From positions 930,001 to 994,000 of the forward strand of contig NZ_JAFIBY010000001.1 of the NCBI RefSeq assembly GCF_017832355.1: DNA of 64,000 bases, given 5' to 3'. This DNA comes from Serratia sp. PL17. GTDB lineage: Bacteria > Pseudomonadota > Gammaproteobacteria > Enterobacterales > Enterobacteriaceae. Shown piece by piece: positions 26,365-35,525 of this stretch (the stretch's first letter is position 1; every line of letters begins with the position of its first letter). A model generated the notes under the pieces. That model worked only from the letters and a program-made list of their open reading frames with translations. It was not told the origin of the DNA and made no database searches. Position numbers and translations under genes: made by a program.

Positions 26365-26829
26365 ATGCGTACACCTCATATTACCCTCACCGTGCTGGCG
26401 CTGATCGCGTCGTTGGGCCTGTCATCTGCACCGGCATTGGCTGATAAAGGGGGGGACGGCCATGGCAACAACGGTAATCATGGCAACAACGGTAATCATG
26501 GCAATAACGGTAACCACGGTAATAAGGCCAAAGGAAACGATAGCGACCAAGGCATGGTTTCAGTCAGTATTTCTCGTGAGCGTGCACGCTCTCTGGCAGT
26601 GAACTATGGGCTGACCGGGTACCGTTCTTTACCGCCGGGTATTGCCAAAAATTTGGCGCGTGGCAAGCCGTTACCCCCTGGCATCGCCAAGAAAATGGTG
26701 CCCTCATCGATGCGCCATGATTTGCCTTATTATCCAGGCTATGAATGGCGTATTGCCGGTGACGACCTGGTCTTGGTCGCGCTGAGCACCGCATTGGTAG
26801 CATCAGTGATCAATGGCGTGTTTAATTAA
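26365..26829 (+). CDS. cigR: CigR-family anti-virulence regulator homologue
   Basis: 154-residue exported protein. A signal peptide (MRTPHITLTVLALIASLGLSS..., cleavage near ALA-DK) is followed by a low-complexity Gly-Asn-His region and then the CigR domain: RERARSLAVNYGLTGYRSLPPGIAKNL, a second PPGIAK repeat and a C-terminal hydrophobic segment (DDLVLVALSTALVASVINGVF). In Salmonella CigR is an inner-membrane anti-virulence factor; its biochemical role is unknown. The ATG at 26365 follows AGGAAG by eight bases. The Gly-Asn-His stretch is encoded by 18-bp tandem repeats. Confidence 0.85.
   Translation: MRTPHITLTVLALIASLGLSSAPALADKGGDGHGNNGNHGNNGNHGNNGNHGNKAKGNDSDQGMVSVSISRERARSLAVNYGLTGYRSLPPGIAKNLARGKPLPPGIAKKMVPSSMRHDLPYYPGYEWRIAGDDLVLVALSTALVASVINGVFN
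26464..26517 (+). repeat. 18-bp tandem repeats within cigR
   Basis: Three head-to-tail copies: two identical GGCAACAACGGTAATCAT units (26464-26499) and a third differing at three positions. A degenerate part of a fourth follows. They encode a GNNGNH repeat, so copy-number slippage would lengthen the linker in frame. Confidence 0.85.
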
Positions 26830-26849
26830 CGCGGGATTTTGCTGCGTAG

Positions 26850-26877
26850 AGCCTCGCTTCGGCGGGGCTTTTTATTT
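26850..26877 (+). terminator. Terminator after cigR
   Basis: AGCCTCGC/GCGGGGCT stem with a TTCG tetraloop and a T-rich tail. Confidence 0.8.
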
Positions 26878-26946
26878 GCCTGAACCCAAGGTTCGTGGTG
26901 AACTCTTATCCTTATTGTTTTTAGGCAAATAAATAAGGACATGGTC

Positions 26947-27477
26947 ATGTTCAGGATGTTATTGATTGCCTGTTGTCTGGTCAGTTTTTCCTCGTTGGCT
27001 GAAAGCAACATGGCACTCGGTGAGCTGGTAAACCAGCGGTTGTCTTACATGAAAGATGTTGCGGGTTATAAGGCACTACGCAATCTGCCAATTGAGGATT
27101 TGGCGCAAGAGGCCAACGTATTGGCAAGTGCGGAGGCAGAAGCGGGGCGTTTAGGATTGGATCCGCTTTCTGTCAGGCCCTTTATCAAGGCACAAATGGA
27201 CGCGGCCAAGGCAATCCAATACCGTTATCGCGCAGGCTGGCTGGCGCAGCCGGAAAGTGAGTGGCAGCCGCGCCCGCTCGAGAGCGTACGGCCGCAGATT
27301 GCTGAACTCAGTAGCCGTATTTTACAGCAGTTGGCGACGGAGGTGAAAAGCGGTTCGTTGACGCAGGCCAGTCGCAGTGCCTTTATTCACGCGATTGATC
27401 AGGCCAACCTGAGCGAGGCTGACAAACAGCGCTTATTTACCGCCTTGCTGGCCGTCAGGGTAAGCAAGGCGGGGTGA
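26947..27477 (+). CDS. aroQ: Periplasmic chorismate mutase, AroQ-gamma type
   Basis: 176-residue exported enzyme that rearranges chorismate to prephenate. The signal peptide MFRMLLIACCLVSFSSLA is followed by the all-helical AroQ-gamma fold: LGELVNQRLSYMKDVAGYKA (Arg and Lys active-site positions), RPFIKAQMDAAKAIQYRY, then a C-terminal half typical of secreted forms. The ATG at 26947 is seven bases after AAGGA; the one at 26941 is too close. Secreted mutases occur in Salmonella, Yersinia and Mycobacterium. Their purpose outside the cytosol is unsettled. No periplasmic dehydratase gene is adjacent. Confidence 0.88.
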   Translation: MFRMLLIACCLVSFSSLAESNMALGELVNQRLSYMKDVAGYKALRNLPIEDLAQEANVLASAEAEAGRLGLDPLSVRPFIKAQMDAAKAIQYRYRAGWLAQPESEWQPRPLESVRPQIAELSSRILQQLATEVKSGSLTQASRSAFIHAIDQANLSEADKQRLFTALLAVRVSKAG

Positions 27478-27485
27478 CAGCGCGA

Positions 27486-29021
27486 TTAATCGCAACCCAC
27501 GCCGCTGCGCTGAAAGGTCAGCACGCGGCTGCGATTAGCAATCAAATCCACGCTGTAACCACGGAAGTACAGGCAAAAGCGTTTTAACCACGGGCCGTCG
27601 TTGCTTTCAACCAGCATGCGGCCCTGGCCGAGCGAACTGATTGTCCCGGTCTGTGCCGCAGGGCCAACCCCAATATGCACTTGATCGCCGCAAATTTCGA
27701 AAGCTGTTCGGTACTGCGGGTGATACCACAACCCCTGAACGTGTTTCAGGCAGTCGCGGTTGGGTGTCACTGGCAGAAAACTGCGCGTCACATGGCCCAC
27801 TTCCCCTTCAACGGCTTCCCCCGTCCATTTGAGCCGTATCGGCATATGAGCGGAAAGCGACACGGCGTAACCATCATCAGCTTGATACAGGGGTTCATCG
27901 CTACCCAGATAGGCGACGTTGCCGTTTTTCACCTCCAGCCAGTAGGGTTCGGCCACCGTGGCATAAATACCGTCAGGAATCGCCGTGCTGCGTTGCGGGA
28001 GCGCTTCGCCAAGCAAAGCGGCCATGACCTGCAGTGCCATAGCAAAACTGTCACAGTCCTCGCGGTTGGCGACCAGTACGACGCCAGCTTGACGGTCAGG
28101 TGCCAACAAGAAATAGGTTTTGTAGCCGGCATGTGAACCGCCGTGCCCCAGCAGTTGATGTTGGCCGAGCGGAGTTTGTGCCAGCCCCAGACCATAACGG
28201 CTGAGTTGGCCCTGGTTGAGATGACGCGGCGCACTGAGTTGTGCCAGTACGCCACGGCCGGGATCGCGATCGGCGAGCAGCGTTTGTAACCAGCGGGTGA
28301 GGGCATTGGCGCTGCCCGTCAGGCTACCGGATGCGGAAAGATGCAGACCCGCAGTGGCGAGTTGCCAACCCAGTGCTGAACGCCAGTAACCGGGGGCTAG
28401 ACCGGGGACAACGTCAAACCAGCTTTCGGGCGCCCGTAGCTGCACCTGCAACGGCTGGGCGATGTGCTGCTGCACCAGTTGGTCAAAATCATAGCCCCTG
28501 GCTTGGAGTGCGGCTTCGACCAGCCGGTAACCGGTATTGGTGTAGGTGATTTCGCTTCCCGCGGGGTAGTTCAACCCACTCAGCCCTTGCAGGAACTGCA
28601 TCACCGGCTGTGCCTCGCTGCGAGTGTGCACCGAGATGCCCAACAACCCCAGGGTTTCGCGCACGTCGGGGAGCCCGCTGGTCATGTCGAGCGCTTGGCC
28701 GACGGTGACGTCTGCCAACGGAGATTGCAGCTCAGGCAGCAAGTTGCCAAGCCGGTCACTGAGGCTGATGGCGTTGTCCGTGGCATTTAGTGCCAGCGCG
28801 GCGAAAATATGTTTGGTGACAGAGGCATAACGGACTACGGTGTCGGCGGTAAACGGGGTATTTTGCGCCAGATCGGCAAGGCCTGCGCTGGTGGTCGCTT
28901 GGATCTGCATCGCGTCGAACAGGGTAATCGCTCCACCGGGTTGGCCATCGGGCTGCCAATCAGCCAACAGCCGGTTGGCAACCGCCTGTGCGGCGCGCCA
29001 GTTTAGCGGGATTTCAGACAT
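27486..29021 (-). CDS. Serine hydrolase, class C beta-lactamase/D-aminopeptidase fold
   Basis: 511-residue penicillin-binding-protein-like hydrolase. The nucleophile motif SxxK is SVTK in VVRYASVTKHIFAAL (residue about 67), the tyrosine motif is YTN in ITYTNTGY, and HGG stands for KTG in LLGHGGSHAGYKT. The extra C-terminal 150 residues form beta-rich domains as in D-aminopeptidase-type enzymes. No signal peptide is visible from the chosen ATG at 29021 (GGAGG six bases before), so it is probably cytosolic and not a resistance beta-lactamase. Substrate unknown; D-amino-acid peptides or esters are possible. Confidence 0.82.
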   Translation of the reverse strand: MSEIPLNWRAAQAVANRLLADWQPDGQPGGAITLFDAMQIQATTSAGLADLAQNTPFTADTVVRYASVTKHIFAALALNATDNAISLSDRLGNLLPELQSPLADVTVGQALDMTSGLPDVRETLGLLGISVHTRSEAQPVMQFLQGLSGLNYPAGSEITYTNTGYRLVEAALQARGYDFDQLVQQHIAQPLQVQLRAPESWFDVVPGLAPGYWRSALGWQLATAGLHLSASGSLTGSANALTRWLQTLLADRDPGRGVLAQLSAPRHLNQGQLSRYGLGLAQTPLGQHQLLGHGGSHAGYKTYFLLAPDRQAGVVLVANREDCDSFAMALQVMAALLGEALPQRSTAIPDGIYATVAEPYWLEVKNGNVAYLGSDEPLYQADDGYAVSLSAHMPIRLKWTGEAVEGEVGHVTRSFLPVTPNRDCLKHVQGLWYHPQYRTAFEICGDQVHIGVGPAAQTGTISSLGQGRMLVESNDGPWLKRFCLYFRGYSVDLIANRSRVLTFQRSGVGCD

Positions 29022-29275
29022 ATCTAGCCTCCAGAATAGATTATCAATTTGTGCCTCGATGGGCTTTTCGCCAGATTGTCGCGTACCACGCAATCTGCGG
29101 GCCGCTGTTTTGTGCGCTGTTCCGACCAGATACGGTAATTTTCAGTCAAAACTGAGATGCAGTACGCAAATCGAAACGGCAGAAGGGAAGGAGGCAAAAT
29201 GTGTGCCACAAGGCAAGACGTCAAGCGCAGGGATATGCGAGGCCGGCGCCGTGCCTCGCAACAGGTAGAGAAGAC

Positions 29276-30079
29276 TTAGCGTGGCAACCCGCCCCAGGAA
29301 AGCAGACTGTCGATCATTTGTTTGAGCAGGCGTTGCAAGGACGCTGCACGCTGCGGATCAAAAGCAAAGGGATACTGTTCTGACATGTAGTTCACCTGCG
29401 CCAGCTCAAGCTGAATGGCATGCAGCTGTTCTTGCGGCTGGCCGTAAGCGCGAGTGATGTAACCACCTTTGAAACGGCCGTTAAGCACGTGCGTGAACTG
29501 TTGCTGCTGTTCACAACAGGCGACCAGACGATCGCTCAGCGCCGGGGCGCAGCTTTCACCGCTGTTGGTGCCCAAATTGAGGTCCGGCAGCTTACCGTCG
29601 AACAACCGTGGGATCACTGAGGCAATAGAATGCGCATCGAAGAGCAATGCGTAACCGTGTTTTGCCTTTAACCGTGCCAGTTCATCCTGCAATTGCTGGT
29701 GATAGGGTTGCCAGATGTCTTGCAGATAACGGGAACGCTCCTCATCAGAGGGTGCCTTGCCCGGCAAAAAGCTCGGACGTCCGTCAAACAGCACGTCAGG
29801 ATACAGACCGGTCGTCGCGGTAGTATACAGCGGCTTATCGTCCGCGGGGCGGTTCAAGTCGATGACAAAGCGCGAATAATTACCGACCAACATGCTGGCA
29901 CCCATCGCACGGGCAAAATCGTACAACTGCGGGATATGCCAGTCGGTGTCGGGTAGCGGTCGCGCGTCGTCGGTCAAACCGGCTTCGACCGCCGGCGTGA
30001 GTCGAGTACCGGCATGGGGAATGCTGATCAGCAACGGCAGGCTGCCGGCATGGAAATCAAACGGATCGCGAATAGTCAT
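29276..30079 (-). CDS. hutG: N-formylglutamate deformylase
   Basis: 267-residue metal-dependent amidohydrolase (FGase family) that releases formate and glutamate from N-formylglutamate, the last step of the five-step Hut pathway. Metal and substrate motifs are visible: [39 protein letters not shown] and ALLFDAHSI. The ATG overlaps the hutI stop as ATGA, so it is cotranslated. With hutF in the same locus it implies the formyl branch rather than direct formamide release. Confidence 0.94.
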   Translation of the reverse strand: MTIRDPFDFHAGSLPLLISIPHAGTRLTPAVEAGLTDDARPLPDTDWHIPQLYDFARAMGASMLVGNYSRFVIDLNRPADDKPLYTTATTGLYPDVLFDGRPSFLPGKAPSDEERSRYLQDIWQPYHQQLQDELARLKAKHGYALLFDAHSIASVIPRLFDGKLPDLNLGTNSGESCAPALSDRLVACCEQQQQFTHVLNGRFKGGYITRAYGQPQEQLHAIQLELAQVNYMSEQYPFAFDPQRAASLQRLLKQMIDSLLSWGGLPR

Positions 30080-31299
30080 TGACGTACTTCTCCTCGGAAA
30101 ATCACCGTACAGGGCAGTTGTCCGCCCAACCAGTAAGCCAGTTCAGCCGGTCGCGACAGCGGCCAGTGTACAAAATCTGCCACTTTGCCCGTTTCCAGCG
30201 TGCCATGGCTGGCTTGAAGGCCCAGCGCTTTAGCCGCGTGAGTCGTGACACCGGCAAGGGCTTCTTCCGGTGTCAGACGGAACAGGGTGCAGGCCATATT
30301 GATCATCAAACGCAATGACAGGGCCGGTGAGGTGCCTGGATTGGCGTCACTGGCAATGGCCATTGCCACACCGTGTTTGCGGAACAGGTCAACCGGTGGA
30401 CATTGGGTTTCACGTAACAGGTAGTACGCCCCTGGCAGCAGTACCGCTACGGTACCGGCGTCGCCCATGGCGCGGGCATCTTGTTCGGTGGCGTATTCCA
30501 GGTGATCGGCGGATAGGGCATGGTGCTGCGCTGCCAATGTGCTGCCGCCCAGTGCAGAAAGTTGTTCGGCGTGCAGTTTCACGGGCAAACCCGCCGCTTC
30601 AGCGGCGGCGAACACTTTTGCCACCTGCGCGGGAGAGAATGCCAGGTGCTCGCAGAAGGCGTCGACCGCGTCGGCAAGCCCGGCGGCAGCCGCTTGAGGA
30701 ATGATGGTGTTGCATACCAGATCGATATAGTCGTCGGCGCGGTTGGCGTATTCCGGCGGCAGGGCGTGCGCTGCCAGGCAGGTGGTTTTCACCTCTACCG
30801 GCACGTGTTCGTCCAGTCTGCGTGCGACACGCAACATTTTTAGTTCGCTTTCTGGTGTCAGACCGTAGCCGGATTTGATCTCCACGCAGGTTACACCTTC
30901 CGCCAGCAACGGGCGCAGACGAAACAGCGCCTGTTCAAACAACCGCTCTTCATCGGCGTCGCGAGTGGCTTTGACCGTGGAAATGATACCGCCGCCTTGG
31001 GCGGCAATGTCGGCATAGCTTACACCGTTCAGACGCTGTTCGAACTCACCGCTGCGATTGCCACCGAACACCAGATGCGTATGGCAGTCAACAAAGCCTG
31101 GGGTAATGATGCCGCCGTCGAATTTCACCGTTTCATCCGCGATTAGCGCAGCCGGCATTGCCGCATGTTCACCCAGCCAGACAATTTTTCCATCACGCAC
31201 GGCAATCGCGCCGTTGCTGAGCGTGTGGTATTTGCCGTCGCGCATGGTGACGATATCGGCTCCGTGCCACAGGCTGTCGCAGTGAATCTCAGTGGTCAT
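30076..31299 (-). CDS. hutI: Imidazolonepropionase
   Basis: 407-residue amidohydrolase that opens the ring of imidazolonepropionate to N-formimino-glutamate. Metal ligands follow the HutI pattern: [30 protein letters not shown], and [12 protein letters not shown] near the C-terminus. The start at 31299 has GGAG eight bases upstream and follows a HutC operator by 36 bases. The operon order is hutI-hutG. Confidence 0.96.
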   Translation of the reverse strand: MTTEIHCDSLWHGADIVTMRDGKYHTLSNGAIAVRDGKIVWLGEHAAMPAALIADETVKFDGGIITPGFVDCHTHLVFGGNRSGEFEQRLNGVSYADIAAQGGGIISTVKATRDADEERLFEQALFRLRPLLAEGVTCVEIKSGYGLTPESELKMLRVARRLDEHVPVEVKTTCLAAHALPPEYANRADDYIDLVCNTIIPQAAAAGLADAVDAFCEHLAFSPAQVAKVFAAAEAAGLPVKLHAEQLSALGGSTLAAQHHALSADHLEYATEQDARAMGDAGTVAVLLPGAYYLLRETQCPPVDLFRKHGVAMAIASDANPGTSPALSLRLMINMACTLFRLTPEEALAGVTTHAAKALGLQASHGTLETGKVADFVHWPLSRPAELAYWLGGQLPCTVIFRGEVRQ

Positions 31300-31334
31300 T
31301 GCTTTTCTCCGCTGGAGCCTTGGCTCCCACATGG

Positions 31335-31346
31335 TTGTATATACAA
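31335..31346. promoter_or_regulatory. HutC operator upstream of hutI
   Basis: Perfect 12-bp palindrome TTGTATATACAA, the known HutC recognition core, 36 bases before the hutI start. Confidence 0.8.
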
Positions 31347-31458
31347 TTAAAAACAACCTAGCGCATTCATCGGATTGTCACAAGAGGCAGGCTAAAAATT
31401 TGTTATCGGGATGTGATCGTTGTGGAAGGGCGGGTGCAAAAGCAGCACCCGCAGGGAA

Positions 31459-32214
31459 TTACACGTCAGTGGTGAAACGGCCGAACAGTTGATAGCGGCT
31501 GCCCGGATACAGCAGGCGCGCTGAGGTCACCACGGTTTTACCCGACCAGGTGCGGCGGTGGATCAGCAGTCCGGGTTCATGGTCCTCCAATTGCAGCAAT
31601 TCACGCTCACGGGAGGTTGGCACCACCGCTTCCACGATATGCTCGCCGGCGGTCAGCGGTGCGGCCTGTGTCAGGTAGATATAGGGCGTGACGCGATCGA
31701 AATCCTGCTTCATGTAATCAGGTGCGATCAGGGGGTTCACGCAGCGGTCCTCTACCTGAACGGGAATGTCGTTTTCGTAATGCACGATTTGTGAATAGAA
31801 AAGCTGTTGGCCGGGCTGGATACCCAACGCGACCGCCTCTTCTTCGCTGGCAGGGCGTGCTTTGAGCTGCAGAATTTTGCTGCTGTGCCGATGCCCACGT
31901 GCGGCAATTTCGTCGGCAATGTTATGCACTTCCAGCAGGGCGGTGTGTGCCTTGGCTTCGGCGACAAAGGTGCCAACACCCTGCATGCGGATGAGGAAGC
32001 CTTCAGTCGTCAGCTCACGCAGTGCGCGGTTGATGGTCATACGGCTGACGCCAAGCTCGGCGACCAGCTCGCTTTCAGAAGGAACGCGTTGGTGCGGTAG
32101 CCAATGACCTGCGCGGATCTGGTTTACGATTGCCTGCTTGACCCGTTGATAAATTGGGGCGGGGGTATCGCTCATTGCAGCAGCCAGTTGTAACAGGGTC
32201 TGTTGATCAACCAC
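31459..32214 (-). CDS. hutC: Histidine utilisation repressor HutC (GntR family)
   Basis: 251-residue repressor: a GntR winged helix at residues about 18-85 (VPSESELVAELGVSRMTINRALRELTTEGFL) and a UTRA effector domain that binds urocanate. The sequence is close to other enterobacterial HutC proteins. A second in-frame ATG (MSDTPAPIYQRVK) 13 codons later would match shorter homologues. It lies between hutI and the divergent hutF; both promoters carry the TTGTATATACAA-type operator. Confidence 0.93.
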   Translation of the reverse strand: MVDQQTLLQLAAAMSDTPAPIYQRVKQAIVNQIRAGHWLPHQRVPSESELVAELGVSRMTINRALRELTTEGFLIRMQGVGTFVAEAKAHTALLEVHNIADEIAARGHRHSSKILQLKARPASEEEAVALGIQPGQQLFYSQIVHYENDIPVQVEDRCVNPLIAPDYMKQDFDRVTPYIYLTQAAPLTAGEHIVEAVVPTSRERELLQLEDHEPGLLIHRRTWSGKTVVTSARLLYPGSRYQLFGRFTTDV

Positions 32215-32278
32215 GACGTTAACCTCGTCAAATAAAAAAATAATAACACCAGTTTACTGTTGATGTCGGCGTATGTAT

Positions 32279-32290
32279 ATGTATATACAA
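32279..32290. promoter_or_regulatory. HutC operator between hutC and hutF
   Basis: ATGTATATACAA, one mismatch from the palindrome upstream of hutI, sits in the hutC-hutF divergent promoter and would control both. Confidence 0.7.
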
Positions 32291-32388
32291 CTAAGGGCCG
32301 GTTCGCCACAGCAACACGTTGGCCCTGCATTTTCGGATGCGCGATTATCGCGCGTTATCAGCCGTTACACTAACAGTGGAAGACTGCC

Positions 32389-33759
32389 ATGCCAGCTTAT
32401 TTTGCCTCACGCTCTCTGCTCCCCGAAGGGTGGGCGCATAACGTCCGCCTGGATGTTGATGCGCTAGGTTACCTGACTCAGGTGACTGCCGATTCAGATC
32501 CTCAAGGCTGCACCCGATTGCACGGCGACGTGGTACCGGGCATGCCGAATCTTCATTCCCATGCTTTTCAGCGTGCGATGGCCGGGCTGGCAGAAATAGC
32601 GGGTAACCCACAAGACAGCTTCTGGACCTGGCGTGACCTGATGTACCGCCTGGTGCAGCGCTTGACGCCGGAACAGGTGGAAGTGATCGCCCGTCAACTG
32701 TATATCGAAATGCTGAAAGGGGGATATACCCAGGTTGCGGAGTTCCACTATCTGCATCACGGCGCGGACGGCAACCCTTACGCCGATCGCGGTGAAATGA
32801 CGGGGCGTCTCAGCCAGGCGGCAGCACAGGCGGGGATTGGTATGACACTTTTGCCGGTGTTGTACAGCTATGCGGGGTTTGGCGGTCAGCCCGCGCAACC
32901 AGGGCAAAAGCGTTTTATTCAGAATGCGGAAAGCTATCTGGAGCAGCAGCAGGTGATTGCCCGTCAGTTGGCGGATCAACCTTTGCAAAATCAGGGACTG
33001 TGCTTCCACTCGCTGCGAGCGGTAGAACTGAGCCAGATGCAGCAGATCCTTGCCGCATCAGACAGCACCTTGCCGGTGCATATTCATATTGCAGAACAGC
33101 AAAAAGAGGTCAATGACTGTCTGGCCTGGAGTGGCCGCCGTCCGGTAGCTTGGTTGTATGATCACTTGCCGGTCGATAGCCGCTGGTGTCTGGTGCACGC
33201 AACGCATCTCGACCGTGACGAGCTGGAGCAGTTGGCGCGCAGCAAAGCGGTAGCGGGCCTGTGCCTGACCACGGAAGCGAATCTGGGCGACGGTATTTTC
33301 CCCGGCGACGCCTACCTGCAGCATCAGGGGCGTTGGGGCATCGGCTCCGACAGTCATGTCTCGCTCAATGTGGTTGAGGAACTGCGCTGGTTCGAATACG
33401 GCCAGCGGTTGCGCGATCAGCGTCGTAACCGGTTGACTACGCCAGAGCAACCGGCAGTGGCCGATGTTCTGTACCCGCAGGCCTTGCAGGGGGGGGCGCA
33501 GGCTTGTGGCGCGCCTATTGGGCGTTTACAAAGTGGTTACCGTGCCGATTGGCTGGTTCTGGACGGTGATGACCCTTATCTGGCTGCTGCACCTGACGCC
33601 GCCATTCTGAATCGCTGGCTGTTCGCCGGCGGCAAAGAGCAAATTCGCGACGTGTTTGTCGGTGGTCGGCAGGTGATTGAACAGGGGCGTCATGCCCTGC
33701 AACAGCAGAGCAGCACAGAGTTTCTGCAGGTGCTGAAAACGTTCCAGCAGGAGGCATAA
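32389..33759 (+). CDS. hutF: Formimidoylglutamate deiminase
   Basis: 456-residue amidohydrolase that converts N-formimino-L-glutamate to N-formyl-L-glutamate and ammonia. It has the HutF metal motif PNLHSHAFQRAMAG, FHSLRAV, LPVHIHIAEQ, LVHATHL and a late GIGSDSHVS. It is divergent from hutC and overlaps hutD by one base (TAATG). It feeds hutG on the other strand. Confidence 0.95.
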   Translation: MPAYFASRSLLPEGWAHNVRLDVDALGYLTQVTADSDPQGCTRLHGDVVPGMPNLHSHAFQRAMAGLAEIAGNPQDSFWTWRDLMYRLVQRLTPEQVEVIARQLYIEMLKGGYTQVAEFHYLHHGADGNPYADRGEMTGRLSQAAAQAGIGMTLLPVLYSYAGFGGQPAQPGQKRFIQNAESYLEQQQVIARQLADQPLQNQGLCFHSLRAVELSQMQQILAASDSTLPVHIHIAEQQKEVNDCLAWSGRRPVAWLYDHLPVDSRWCLVHATHLDRDELEQLARSKAVAGLCLTTEANLGDGIFPGDAYLQHQGRWGIGSDSHVSLNVVEELRWFEYGQRLRDQRRNRLTTPEQPAVADVLYPQALQGGAQACGAPIGRLQSGYRADWLVLDGDDPYLAAAPDAAILNRWLFAGGKEQIRDVFVGGRQVIEQGRHALQQQSSTEFLQVLKTFQQEA

Positions 33760-34322
33760 TGGGCCCGACGCGTTTTGATTTTGCCTCTCTGCCGGTAACG
33801 CCGTGGCGCAATGGTGGGGGAGAAACCCGCGAGATTGCCTGTTGGCCCGCTGGCAGTCAGGATTTTGATTGGCGCGCCAGTATTGCCACTATCGCGCAGG
33901 ACGGCCCTTTCTCAGCTTTCACCGGTATCGATCGGTCGATCACGTTGTTGGAAGGCGATGGTGTGCATTTGCTGAGCGACGGGCAGATTGATCATCACCT
34001 TTCGCAGGTTGGTGAGCCGTTCGCCTTTTCCGGTGATGTGGCACTGAATGCGACATTGCTCGGCGGTAGCAGCCAAGACTTCAATATCATGACCCGACGC
34101 GGCCGCTGGGCAGCTAACGTGCAGCGTGTAACTGCGGCGACGGTGTTACCCCGCCATCATGCCGGTGTGTTGTACGTGCTGCAGGGCCGTTGGTCGCTGG
34201 CCGATGGCGTCATGCTGGCTGCGCGTCAAGGCGTGTGGTGGGCGGCGGATGAACACCACGGCACCTTGTCGTCGCTGGCGGAAGACAGCGTCATTCTGTG
34301 GGCCGATATCATGCCCTGCTAG
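33759..34322 (+). CDS. hutD: HutD family protein
   Basis: 187-residue bicupin protein of the HutD family (N-terminal TPWRNGGGETREIACWP, DWRASIATIAQDGPFSAF). HutD is widespread in hut loci and is thought to limit hut expression or bind a pathway intermediate; no enzymatic activity is proven. Translation is coupled to hutF by the one-base overlap. It closes the plus-strand hut operon. Confidence 0.92.
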   Translation: MGPTRFDFASLPVTPWRNGGGETREIACWPAGSQDFDWRASIATIAQDGPFSAFTGIDRSITLLEGDGVHLLSDGQIDHHLSQVGEPFAFSGDVALNATLLGGSSQDFNIMTRRGRWAANVQRVTAATVLPRHHAGVLYVLQGRWSLADGVMLAARQGVWWAADEHHGTLSSLAEDSVILWADIMPC

Positions 34323-34389
34323 ACCGGGCTAGAGTCCAGCGCTAAGCTATGGGATTATTTGGTTTTCTATCCCACACAGAGAAGGGTGC

Positions 34390-35391
34390 ATGGCCTCGCT
34401 GAAAGACGTTGCAAAACTTGCCGGGGTATCGTTAATGACGGTATCCCGTGCCATCAACGAGCCCGATAAGCTGCGGCCGGAAACCTACCAACGCGTCAAA
34501 TTGGCGATTGACCAACTCGACTATGTGCCCGATCTCGCGGCACGGCGCATTCGCGGCGACAGCAGCCGGGTGCAAACGCTTGGCGTTTTGGCGCTGGATA
34601 CTGCAACCACACCGTTTTCTGTGGAAATGATCCTGTCGATTGAAAAAACGGCGCGCGAGCACGGTTGGAACAGCTTTGTCGTTAACCTGTTCGCCGACGA
34701 CAACGCTGAGCACACCATTGACCTGCTATTGGCACATAGACCGGATGGGGTGATCTTCACCACCATGGGGCTGCGCCAGGTGACCCTCCCGGCCAAGCTG
34801 CTGGATAAAAAACTGGTGCTGGCGAATTGCGTCAGTCCGGAACATCGGGTCGCCAGTTACATTCCTGATGATGAACAAGGCCAGTACGACGCAATGTGTA
34901 CGCTGATCGCCAAAGGCTATCGTGCCCCCTTGTGTATTCACTTACCTGAAACCACCGTGGCAGCGGGCCTGCGTCGCCGCGGCCTGGAGCGTGCCTGGTG
35001 TGACGCGGGGGGGGATGTGAGCCAGTTGCGTCAGTATCATCTCGATTTGACGGATGGCGACGAGCATTACCGCGACAGCGTAGAACTGCTGGAAAGGCAC
35101 TTTTCACCCGGGCAGCGCGACTGTGATGTGGTGGTGTGCGGGAACGATCGGGTAGCATTTATGGTGTATCAGGTGCTCTTGGCGCAGGGCTGGAAAATAC
35201 CTCAGCAGGTAGGCGTTTTGGGCTATGACAACATGGTGGGGATTGGTCAACTGTTCCTGCCACCGCTGACGACGGTACAGTTGCCACATTACGAACTGGG
35301 CCGTCAGGCGGCGCTGCATCTGATCAATCAGCTCGATCACCAGGATACGCGGAAAGTCGCTTGCCCACTGTTGCTGCGCGAATCACTTTAA
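34390..35391 (+). CDS. cscR: Sucrose operon repressor CscR (LacI family)
   Basis: 333-residue LacI-type repressor. The helix-turn-helix SLKDVAKLAGVSLMTVSRAIN (residues 3-23) is followed by the ligand domain; segments such as LAQDTATTPFS-like LALDTATTPFSVEMIL, LANCV, YIPDD and LFLPPLTTVQLPH closely follow E. coli CscR. It should release DNA in the presence of sucrose or fructose. It is convergent with cscA; its operators are the GTTAACGTTAAC repeats before cscB. Confidence 0.93.
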   Translation: MASLKDVAKLAGVSLMTVSRAINEPDKLRPETYQRVKLAIDQLDYVPDLAARRIRGDSSRVQTLGVLALDTATTPFSVEMILSIEKTAREHGWNSFVVNLFADDNAEHTIDLLLAHRPDGVIFTTMGLRQVTLPAKLLDKKLVLANCVSPEHRVASYIPDDEQGQYDAMCTLIAKGYRAPLCIHLPETTVAAGLRRRGLERAWCDAGGDVSQLRQYHLDLTDGDEHYRDSVELLERHFSPGQRDCDVVVCGNDRVAFMVYQVLLAQGWKIPQQVGVLGYDNMVGIGQLFLPPLTTVQLPHYELGRQAALHLINQLDHQDTRKVACPLLLRESL

Positions 35392-35482
35392 TCCATCAGG
35401 GCCCAATAAACGCGTGCTGGTAATCAATGGCTGGGAACCGGCCCGAACATGTTCGACCCGATTTATCCCTTGCAGATGCAAT

Positions 35483-35508
35483 GGGGCGCAGCATGTAAAC
35501 TGTGCCCC
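35483..35508. terminator. Hairpin between convergent cscR and cscA
   Basis: GGGGCGCAG/CTGTGCCCC stem with an eight-base loop between the two stop codons; no T run. Confidence 0.4.
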
Positions 35509-35525
35509 TCACACCAAACAGGCGT

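Noticed and set aside
26115..26444. 109-codon frame upstream of cigR
   Set aside because: It overlaps the cigR signal-peptide region, has no ribosome-binding site and no recognisable domain, and spans an AT-rich hairpin.
26464..26517. Short direct repeats as a CRISPR array
   Set aside because: The 18-bp units are contiguous without spacers and in frame inside a protein gene.
27486..29021. Serine hydrolase as an AmpC resistance beta-lactamase
   Set aside because: No signal peptide, HGG in place of KTG, and an extra C-terminal 150 residues point to a D-aminopeptidase-like enzyme.
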